Part shown: positions 1-6,481 of the stretch, in pieces | Layout: every line of letters begins with the position of its first letter | Numbering within the stretch: position 1 is the stretch's first letter | Source: CAZVIK01 sp964627045 | GTDB taxonomy: Bacteria; Acidobacteriota; Terriglobia; Bryobacterales; Bryobacteraceae | Length of the DNA: 10,989 bases | Reading direction: 5' to 3' | Assembly (NCBI GenBank): GCA_964627045.1 | Contig: CAZVIK010000137.1 | Coordinates: 1 to 10,989 of the forward strand | Notes under the pieces: model-generated | Databases searched by the model: none | Told to the model about the DNA's origin: nothing | What the model saw: the letters and a program-made list of their open reading frames with translations, nothing else | Made by a program: the position numbers and the translations under genes

Positions 1-608
1 GCGAAAAGACGTTCGGAATTCCCGGAACGTCTCCTCGTTCGGCCGCGAATTGGATCGAGGCCGTCCCCTCCACCGTCACCGTGGCCGCGAACAGCTCGCA
101 GCCACTGAAGGTCATGGTCACTCCTCCGGCCGATGCGAGCGGAGGCTATTACGCGGTCGTCTTTGTCGAATCGCGGCCCGAACTGGTGCAGTCGCCCACC
201 GCGGGGGCCAAAGGCATCTACGCCAACTTCCGCCTTGGGGCGCTGGTCGAATTGACGGCGGAACACACCGAGGATTACTCGGTCGCGTTGTCCGATGTCG
301 TGGTCTCACCACCAGCCGAAAACCGGAACCTGAGCGTCGAGTTCAAGCTACGCAACTTGGGGAATACTCACGTCTTGCCCCGGCCGGTGCTGGCGATCGT
401 CGAGGACCGCCGTTTGGTGGCGAAGGCGGAAGGCGAAATCCAACGCTTTTTGCCGGGCCAGGAAAGCAAAGTCGTCATCAACTGGCCGGGGACGCTGCCG
501 CCGGGCCGCTACGAGGGTGTGCTGACGCTGATCTACGGCCGGGACAAGGTCCTCACGCGGAGCGTTCCCATTGACGTGCCGCAACTGCTGGCGCGCGGCG
601 CGGATTGA
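1..608 (+). CDS. PapD/WxLIP-like periplasmic chaperone-type protein (3' part)
   Basis: The reading frame is open from the left edge (first full codon at position 3) to TGA at 606-608, giving about 201 residues. The true start lies outside the window; the GTG at 81 is internal to the conserved part. The visible protein looks like two immunoglobulin-like beta-sandwich modules. The first contains WIEAVPSTVTV, then PPADASGGYYAVVF. The second contains LRNLGNTHVLPRPVL, LPGQESKVVINWP and LPPGRYEGVLTLIYG. The 'P-A-D-A-x-G-G-Y-Y' strand followed by 'N-L-G-N-T-H' and 'L-P-P-G-R-Y' matches the general plan of WxL-interacting/DUF916-like and PapD-like proteins, which bind partner strands or surface polymers. 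It has no transmembrane tail, which argues against a true Gram-positive WxLIP. It sits 26 bases before the barrel protein, so co-transcription is very likely and a role as periplasmic chaperone for that export system is inferred. Family assignment is by pattern only. Confidence 0.72.
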   Translation, partial: EKTFGIPGTSPRSAANWIEAVPSTVTVAANSSQPLKVMVTPPADASGGYYAVVFVESRPELVQSPTAGAKGIYANFRLGALVELTAEHTEDYSVALSDVVVSPPAENRNLSVEFKLRNLGNTHVLPRPVLAIVEDRRLVAKAEGEIQRFLPGQESKVVINWPGTLPPGRYEGVLTLIYGRDKVLTRSVPIDVPQLLARGAD

Positions 609-634
609 CGGCGGGCCGCCGCCGGATTGATACC

Positions 635-3535
635 ATGCGGATGCCGCGAGAAAGGCCGCGTTGGCTGACGATCGCCACGATACTGTGCCTGTTGGCCGTA
701 CCGTGTGCTGCGGCTTCCTCCGCACCCTCGGCCGATGGTTCGCCGGCAGTCGAGGTCTACTGGCAAGGAACGGCGCGGCTTCGCCTCACCGGGATCACGT
801 CGGCCCTGGTGTTGGACGAGGAGATCTGCCGGGTGGAGGCCGACGCCGACGGCATCGTCTTCTACGGCCTGAAGCGCGGGGAGACCGTAGTGCACCTGTG
901 GACGGGCGAGATCGCGGGAGCCTTGCTTGTGCGCGTAATCGATAAGCCGGTGCGGTTGCCTGCCCCGCGCCTAAGCGCTGCCACACAAGAGGCGCTAGGC
1001 CGGGGTTCCATTGGCTCGACGGTCACGGTTTCGTCCGGCGGGCGCGATTCATCGCAATTGCTCGGCATACACCGCTTCGACTGGACCCAGGCCGAACAGG
1101 GGGAGCGCATCACCATCCGCAGCCTGGCGCAGAACGGGGCCGGAATGGGGCTTTCCAAACTCAACATTGGGACACTGGGGATCGAGATCGCCAATGAGCG
1201 CCGGACCATATCGCTGCTCGATTTCGCCTTGGACACCGCCGGCGGGTTGAAGGCGCGCGTGCCGCCGGTCACCAACTTCAACGCTCTGATCCTGCGCGGC
1301 GCCAGCGTAGCCGCCACGCACGGCGCCAGCCAGGTGCAGGCGTTTGCCGGCGTCTCGGTGCCCGGTTACTACCTGAGCCTGGCCGGGACGCGCGCCGTGG
1401 CGGGCGTGAACTTCTCCGGCGATGTCAGCCCCGGCCTGCGCGTCTTTTCGACCACCGCCTTCACCAGCGTGCCGCCCGTTTCGGCCACCGGGCCGCAGCC
1501 GAGGGAGCGGGGCGTCTTCCAGACCCTCGGCGCCACCTACCGGCGCGGCGAGCACTGGGCGTTGACCGGGATGGCAGGGGCGAGTAATCGCGGGGGAATG
1601 GCGCAGGCGGGCGCCGCCTATGAAGGAGGACGCGGCAGCGCCTTCGTCTCTGGAACGCTGTCGGCGCGCCGTTTCCCGTTGAATCAACTTCAGTTGTTTT
1701 ACTCCGGCGCGACATCCGTCACTTCCGGAGCGACACTGCGCTGGAACGAAAGACTGACGGCGGTGGTGGGGCTGCAACACAGCGCCTCCCCGCCCACCGG
1801 GCTGACCCGAGTGTCCGGTAACTCGACCAACGTGTCGCCCGGCGTGAACCTGCGCCTGACGCGCAACCAGCAGGTCGCGCTCACCTATACGTTTCAGGAG
1901 TCGGAGTTGGCCGCCGGAAGCAGGCGGTGGCAGCGGACCAACCGTTATCAGGGCGTGTTGCAGTCGCTGTTCGGCCGCGTGTCCAACACGTTGATGGTGG
2001 AATCGTCGCACCGGCGCGACGACTCGCAATCCGGAACGCAACGGGATTTCACCGCGCGGGAACTGGCGACCATCCCCTTCGGCGCGGGGGCGCTGAGTTT
2101 TGGATTCTCCCACTTCCGGGCCGGACCCACGGCGCTGGCGCGGGCCCGCGCGCGGTACTCGCTGTTGGACCCGGTCTATCAGCAGTGGATCGAAACGGAT
2201 CCTTCCGGCTTTCGTTACGCGGATTTGCCGGAGTCTTTGCAGGAGATCCTCAAGGAGTTCCTCCCTACAAACACAGAACTCCATGCGGGCGCCTCGTTTC
2301 ACGTCGGGCGGCGATTGACCGTGGCGCCTCGGGCGAGTGTGACTTTCCAGTCGGAAGGACTGCCCGGAAGCCGAGGCCGCTCGGAGAACCTGGGGTACAG
2401 CCTGAATTACCAGATCACGCCTTCCACCCAGCTTCAGTCCTCCCTGACGGAGATGCTTCTGCTCAACGCCGCGGGAGGGCGGATGACGCGGGCCCGCGTG
2501 GTGACCTTCGGCGTCCATCGGACATTCACCGGGGGGGCGCGTTTCCTGGCGCTAAGGGGCGATCGCGGCGTGATCCAAGGCCGGATCTACCGGGACATGA
2601 ATGTGGACGGCGTTCCCGGCGATGGGGAACCGGGACTCGGCGGAATCCGAGTCGAGTTGGAGGGCCATGGGACCACGACCACGGATGCCGGCGGCCGGTA
2701 CGTCTTTGCCCGTTTGGGACGCGGAACCTACCGGCTTCGCGTGCCGCTGAGCCAGTTCACGACGCCGGTGCGCGTCACCAGTCCCACCGACGTCTCCGTG
2801 GATCTCGTTGAGGACAAGAGCGCGGTGGTCAACGTCGGAGTGGTGAACTTCGCGCGAGTGATGGGAGACGTCTTTAACGACTACCGGTTGGATGGCGCGC
2901 GGCAACCCGGGGCGCCGGGCCTGCAGCGCGTCCGGCTGACTCTGGAGGGCCCGCCTGGCCGATACGCCGTGGAGACCGACAGCAACGGGCAGTTCGAGGC
3001 TCGGGAAGTCCTGCCGGGCGAGTACATCTTGCGGCTGGAGCCCGATTCGCTGCCCCCCGGTTACAGGCCGCCGGAAGCACCGCTCCCGGTGAGCGTCCGT
3101 CCAACGAGCACGGTGCTCGTCGAAACGCCGGTGCGCGCGCTGCGATCGGTCGCCGGGCGCGTATTGTTTCAACCGCCGGCGCCCCCCTCCGGCGAGACTG
3201 CCGCGGGTGTCCCCGAGGCCGGCGCGGCGATGGGGGGCCATAGTCCGGGGTTGCGGGCGCTGGCGGGAGTGCGGGTGAGCGCCGGGGGTGTCGTCGCCAC
3301 GACCGACGCGGAGGGGCGGTTCCTGCTGCGCGATCTGCCCGCCGGCGAACAGACGCTCATGGTGCTGAGTTACACGGCGCCGCCTCCCGCCGTGCGGTTG
3401 CCGGCCGGCCGTTTCAAGCTGGCGTTCGAGCCGGCGGCCCTCGCCGGAATCACCATCACGATTTCCAATCCCGAAGCGTTGCGTTACATACTGCCGGATG
3501 TCGCGGAGACGTCCCTGGCGCACGTCGCTCCATAG
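635..3535 (+). CDS. Exported outer-membrane usher/barrel-like protein with secretin-type N-domain and SdrD/carboxypeptidase-regulatory-like repeats
   Basis: Encodes 966 residues from ATG 635. That start gives a basic N-terminus (RPRERPRW-like) and a hydrophobic signal peptide ending near PCAAASS. A TTG at 605 in the same frame, overlapping the upstream stop, is possible but would bury the signal; ATG 641 is a second alternative. Residues about 37-105 resemble the N-terminal domain of pilus secretins (CpaC/RcpA type), with 'VEVYWQGTARLRL', 'ICRVEADADG' and 'LKRGETVVHLWTG'. Residues about 115-640 are alternating polar/hydrophobic strands rich in Gly, Ser, Thr and Arg, as in an outer-membrane beta-barrel. 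Three beta-sandwich repeats follow: about 645-720 (starting GRIYRDMNVDGVPGDGEPG, an SdrD B/dockerin-like acidic loop), about 742-835 (GDVFNDYRLDG) and about 836-925 (AGRVLF). Each has a 'TD-x-x-G-x-F/Y' turn and a 'L-x-x-G-x-Y/Q' strand. It follows a chaperone-type gene, so I infer an usher-like role in secreting or anchoring surface fibres. A TonB plug was not seen. Confidence 0.72.
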   Translation: MRMPRERPRWLTIATILCLLAVPCAAASSAPSADGSPAVEVYWQGTARLRLTGITSALVLDEEICRVEADADGIVFYGLKRGETVVHLWTGEIAGALLVRVIDKPVRLPAPRLSAATQEALGRGSIGSTVTVSSGGRDSSQLLGIHRFDWTQAEQGERITIRSLAQNGAGMGLSKLNIGTLGIEIANERRTISLLDFALDTAGGLKARVPPVTNFNALILRGASVAATHGASQVQAFAGVSVPGYYLSLAGTRAVAGVNFSGDVSPGLRVFSTTAFTSVPPVSATGPQPRERGVFQTLGATYRRGEHWALTGMAGASNRGGMAQAGAAYEGGRGSAFVSGTLSARRFPLNQLQLFYSGATSVTSGATLRWNERLTAVVGLQHSASPPTGLTRVSGNSTNVSPGVNLRLTRNQQVALTYTFQESELAAGSRRWQRTNRYQGVLQSLFGRVSNTLMVESSHRRDDSQSGTQRDFTARELATIPFGAGALSFGFSHFRAGPTALARARARYSLLDPVYQQWIETDPSGFRYADLPESLQEILKEFLPTNTELHAGASFHVGRRLTVAPRASVTFQSEGLPGSRGRSENLGYSLNYQITPSTQLQSSLTEMLLLNAAGGRMTRARVVTFGVHRTFTGGARFLALRGDRGVIQGRIYRDMNVDGVPGDGEPGLGGIRVELEGHGTTTTDAGGRYVFARLGRGTYRLRVPLSQFTTPVRVTSPTDVSVDLVEDKSAVVNVGVVNFARVMGDVFNDYRLDGARQPGAPGLQRVRLTLEGPPGRYAVETDSNGQFEAREVLPGEYILRLEPDSLPPGYRPPEAPLPVSVRPTSTVLVETPVRALRSVAGRVLFQPPAPPSGETAAGVPEAGAAMGGHSPGLRALAGVRVSAGGVVATTDAEGRFLLRDLPAGEQTLMVLSYTAPPPAVRLPAGRFKLAFEPAALAGITITISNPEALRYILPDVAETSLAHVAP

Positions 3536-3627
3536 ACGGGTCCCGGCGCCGGCCGAATCGGGTTGAGCGTCGCTACCGCCGGAGCGCGGTGGCACGCCGG
3601 CTCACCGGTTATCCGCGATGCGTTCGC

Positions 3628-3633
3628 TATGAT
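3628..3633 (+). promoter_or_regulatory. Candidate -10 element of thrC
   Basis: TATGAT lies 15 bases before the thrC ATG in the 113-base gap after the barrel gene. No convincing -35 hexamer is seen 17 bases upstream (CCGGTT). If real, transcription would begin only about 9 bases before the ATG. This fits the absence of a Shine-Dalgarno there (GTTCCAACACCCTC precedes the start) and implies a nearly leaderless mRNA. The rest of the gap shows only GC-rich sequence. Confidence 0.3.
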
Positions 3634-3648
3634 AGTTCCAACACCCTC

Positions 3649-4842
3649 ATGACCACGTTGACTCATCTGGAGTGCAGTCTCTGCCGGCGGCACTACGATC
3701 CGGAGGCCGCGCGCGGCCTGTGCGATTGCGGCGGCGTGCTCCTGGCACGCTACGACCTGGAAAGCACGCGCCTGAGCTGGAGCCGTGAATGGCTCGGCAA
3801 CGCGCCGGCCACCATGTGGCGCTACGCCCCGCTGCTGCCGGTGACCGATCCGGCCTGCATCGTCTCGCTGGGCGAAGGCATGACGCCGCTGTTTCGCGCG
3901 CGCCGCCTGGGCGAGGCGCTGGGCGCGGCGGACCTCTGGATCAAGGACGAAGGCCTCAATCCCACCGGGTCGGTCAAAGCGCGCGGGTTTTCCTGCGCCG
4001 TTTCGATGGCCGTCGAGCGGCGCATCGCGCGTCTGAGCATCGCCACGACCGGCAACGCCGCGGGCGCGCTGGCGGCCTACGCGGCGGCGGCCGGAGTGCA
4101 GGCGCGCGTGGCGATTCCGGCGAACTCGCCGCCGTCGAACTTCCTCGAAGCGAGCGCGTGCGGCGCGGAGGTCGCCTGGGGAACGCCAGCGGCCTCCGGC
4201 GAAGATTGGTTTCACATGGGCTCGTTCCTGGAGCCCTACCGCGTCGAGGGGACCAAGACGCTGGGCTTTGAGATTGCCGAACAGTCGCGCTGGTCGCTGC
4301 CCGACGCCATCGTCTTCCCGACCGGCAGCGGCGGCGGGCTGGTAGGAATGTGGAAGGCCTTCGAGGAACTGGAGGCCCTGGGATGGACCGGCGCGAAGCG
4401 TCCAAGGATGATCGCCGTGCAGGCCGCCGGTTGCCGTCCCGTCGTGGAGGCCTTCGAGCAAGGGGCCGAGGATTGCGCCGAATGCGCGGACCCGTTCACC
4501 ATCGCCTCGAACCTGCGTGTGGCAAAGCCCCTCGCGGGACGCCTCATCCTCGATGTGATCCGCCGGAGCGGCGGGGTGGCGGTGGCCGCCGCTGACCACG
4601 AGATGCTCGACGCCGGGCTGGAACTGGCGCGCGTCGAGGGCGTGTACGCCTCGCCTGAGGCCGCCGCGGGCGTCGCCGCCGTGCGCGCCCTGCTGGCCGA
4701 TGGCCGTTTGAAACCGCAGGAGCGGATCGTGCTGTGTCTCACCGCATCCGGCCACAAGAGTGCGGAATCCTACGCCACCCGCTTCCCGGGCCGGTTTTCG
4801 GGCGAACAGGACAAGCTCGGCGGACTCATCACGCCGCGATAG
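3649..4842 (+). CDS. thrC: Threonine synthase
   Basis: Encodes 397 residues. It converts O-phospho-L-homoserine and water to L-threonine and phosphate in the cytoplasm, the last step of threonine synthesis, using pyridoxal phosphate (fold-type II). Residues 9-27 have C-x2-C...C-x-C (CSLC at 9-12, CDC at 25-27), the zinc-ribbon-like N-terminus found in many threonine synthases. The PLP lysine is K110 in NPTGSVKARG; most homologues have F before that K. The phosphate-binding segments are TTGNAAGA (133-140) and PTGSGGG (224-230), followed by LVGMWKAFEEL, typical of the family. Length is normal for the short, archaeal/plant-like class. ATG 3649 is preferred over the in-frame GTG at 3589 because homology begins with the cysteine segment and the extra 20 residues look like translated intergenic DNA. 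The gene stands alone and converges on the lactate permease gene with an 18-base gap. A related PLP lyase such as cysteate synthase cannot be fully excluded, but the motifs favour ThrC. Confidence 0.92.
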   Translation: MTTLTHLECSLCRRHYDPEAARGLCDCGGVLLARYDLESTRLSWSREWLGNAPATMWRYAPLLPVTDPACIVSLGEGMTPLFRARRLGEALGAADLWIKDEGLNPTGSVKARGFSCAVSMAVERRIARLSIATTGNAAGALAAYAAAAGVQARVAIPANSPPSNFLEASACGAEVAWGTPAASGEDWFHMGSFLEPYRVEGTKTLGFEIAEQSRWSLPDAIVFPTGSGGGLVGMWKAFEELEALGWTGAKRPRMIAVQAAGCRPVVEAFEQGAEDCAECADPFTIASNLRVAKPLAGRLILDVIRRSGGVAVAAADHEMLDAGLELARVEGVYASPEAAAGVAAVRALLADGRLKPQERIVLCLTASGHKSAESYATRFPGRFSGEQDKLGGLITPR

Positions 4843-4854
4843 CCGCCGCAGGGC

Positions 4855-4868
4855 CGCCGTTTACGGCG
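4855..4868. terminator. Small hairpin between convergent thrC and lactate permease genes
   Basis: Arms CGCCG (4855-4859) and CGGCG (4864-4868) flank a TTTA loop. The hairpin includes the stop codon of the minus-strand permease gene and lies 12 bases after the thrC stop. There is no T-tract on either side and the stem is only 5 bp, so a bidirectional terminator is a weak guess. It is nonetheless the only structure seen in this convergent junction. Confidence 0.2.
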
Positions 4869-6477
4869 CCCATTGCGGCGCGACGTAGGAATAGAACACC
4901 ACGATCAGGCCGATGACGCTCGCCAGCAGCACGCTGTGCCGCAGCGTGAAGCGGAATAGCTTGCTTTCGTCCGACGCGGCCATGCCTGTGGCCGCCGCCG
5001 CCACCGCGATGGTCTGAAGGCTGATCATCTTCCCCATCACCCCGCCGCTCGAGTTGGAGGCCGCCATCAGCACCTCGTTCAATCCGAGCCGCCCCGCCGT
5101 GACCACCTGCAAGTTCCCGAACAGCGCGTTGGCGGAGGTGTCCGATCCGGTGAGGAACACGCCCAGCCAGCCCAGCATCGCGCTGAAGAACGGGAACAGT
5201 GCGCCGGTGGCGGCGAAGGCGAGGCCCAGGGTCGCCGTAGCCCCGCAGTAGTTCATCAGGTAGGCCAGCGCCAGCACGGACACGATGGTCGCCAGCGAGG
5301 TGAAAAGCTGTTTGGCCGTCGCCGCCACGATGCCGAAGAACCTCCGCGCCGGGACGCCGAGCATGAGGGCCGTGAGCACGGAGGCCAGGAAACAGGCCGT
5401 GCCGGCCGCCGCCAGCCACTCAAAACGATAGACCGCGCGATAGGGGGTCGGCGTCGCCACCACCGGGGCGGCTTGCAGGATCTTCTCGTGCAGCCCCGGC
5501 CAGGGCACCACCAGGGTGGTCCCGTTCAACTGCGTCTTGAAGGCGCCCCACAGCAGCACCATCACGACGAGAATCGCGTAGGGCGCCCAGGCGAGCGCGA
5601 TCTGACCCGCCGGATGGCGCTTCACGGCCACCGGCGCGTGTCCGCCCTCCAGCGTGAATTCGTCCTTCGGCTTCCAGAGGCACAACAGAAGCACCAGTCC
5701 TCCGATCGATGCCAGCGATCCGAGGATGTCCACCAGTTGCGGGCCGACGAAGTTCGAAACCAGGAATTGCGTCAACGCGAAGGTCACGCCGCAGACCAGA
5801 ACGGCGGGGATCACCCGCTTCATCGCTTTCCATCCGCCCATCACGGCGATCAGGTAGGCCGGGACGATGACCGACACCGGTGCGCAGATGCGTCCGACGC
5901 CCGCGCTCAACTCCATGAGAGGAAGGTCGGTGACCGTGGCCAGCGTGATCACGGGAATTCCAATCGATCCGAACGCCACCGGTGCGGTGTTCGCCAGCAG
6001 GCAGATCCCGGCGGCGTAGAACGGGGTGAAGCCGAGGCCCGCCAGCATGGCCGCGGCCACGGCCACCGGCGCGCCAAAGCCCGCCGCGCCCTCCAGAAAC
6101 GCGCCGAAGGAAAACGCCACCAGTAACGCCTGTAGGCGCCGGTCCTGCGTCAGGCTCCCGATGGAGTCCTTGATAATCTCAAACTTGCCGGTGTCCACCA
6201 CCAGCCGGTAGAGCAGTATGGCCGTGAAAACAATCCAGCCGATGGGCAACAGGCCGAACGCCGCGCCGCACGTGATGGCCCCGAAGGCCAGTCCCACGGG
6301 CATGCGGTAGACGGCTAGCGCGACCAGGAGCGCCGCCGCCAGCCCGGAGAGCGCCGCCTTCCAGGCCGCGGTGCGCCGCACCCCCAGGAGGAAAAGCAAG
6401 GTGAAGATCGGAATCGCCGCTGCGGCGGCTGACAGGCCGAGGTTGCCGGCCAGGGGTGTGTAGTCTTGTTGCCACAC
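4861..6477 (-). CDS. lldP: L-lactate permease (LctP/LldP family)
   Basis: Encodes a 538-residue inner-membrane protein of many hydrophobic helices, the usual size for the lactate permease family (TC 2.A.14). Characterised members import L-lactate with protons; several also take D-lactate or glycolate. Family hallmarks are the N-terminus MWQQDYTPLAGNLGLSA, the loop GAFLEGAAGFGAPVAVA (125-141), LANTAPVAFGSIGIPV (161-176), and near the C-terminus NSSGGVMGKMISLQ followed by ATGMAASDESKLFRFTL. The start is GTG at 6477, supported by the family N-terminus. GGAG lies 10 bases upstream, inside the end of the preceding gene. Only 4 bases separate it from the stop of the GHL6-type gene, so the two are almost certainly co-transcribed and perhaps translationally coupled. 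No lactate dehydrogenase gene is visible nearby. The substrate in this organism, lactate or another 2-hydroxy acid released in sugar-acid breakdown, is inferred. Confidence 0.93.
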   Translation of the reverse strand: MWQQDYTPLAGNLGLSAAAAAIPIFTLLFLLGVRRTAAWKAALSGLAAALLVALAVYRMPVGLAFGAITCGAAFGLLPIGWIVFTAILLYRLVVDTGKFEIIKDSIGSLTQDRRLQALLVAFSFGAFLEGAAGFGAPVAVAAAMLAGLGFTPFYAAGICLLANTAPVAFGSIGIPVITLATVTDLPLMELSAGVGRICAPVSVIVPAYLIAVMGGWKAMKRVIPAVLVCGVTFALTQFLVSNFVGPQLVDILGSLASIGGLVLLLCLWKPKDEFTLEGGHAPVAVKRHPAGQIALAWAPYAILVVMVLLWGAFKTQLNGTTLVVPWPGLHEKILQAAPVVATPTPYRAVYRFEWLAAAGTACFLASVLTALMLGVPARRFFGIVAATAKQLFTSLATIVSVLALAYLMNYCGATATLGLAFAATGALFPFFSAMLGWLGVFLTGSDTSANALFGNLQVVTAGRLGLNEVLMAASNSSGGVMGKMISLQTIAVAAAATGMAASDESKLFRFTLRHSVLLASVIGLIVVFYSYVAPQWAP

Positions 6478-6481
6478 GTCT

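Noticed and set aside
1049..2518. Long minus-strand open frame (489 codons) across the barrel gene
   Set aside because: It is rich in Arg, Gly, Pro and His with no domain, as expected for the antisense of a GC-rich gene. The plus-strand frame has a signal peptide and recognisable modules.
3484..4755. Minus-strand open frame opposite thrC (423 codons)
   Set aside because: The plus strand encodes a full threonine synthase. The antisense product is low-complexity Arg/Gly/Ala sequence without motifs.
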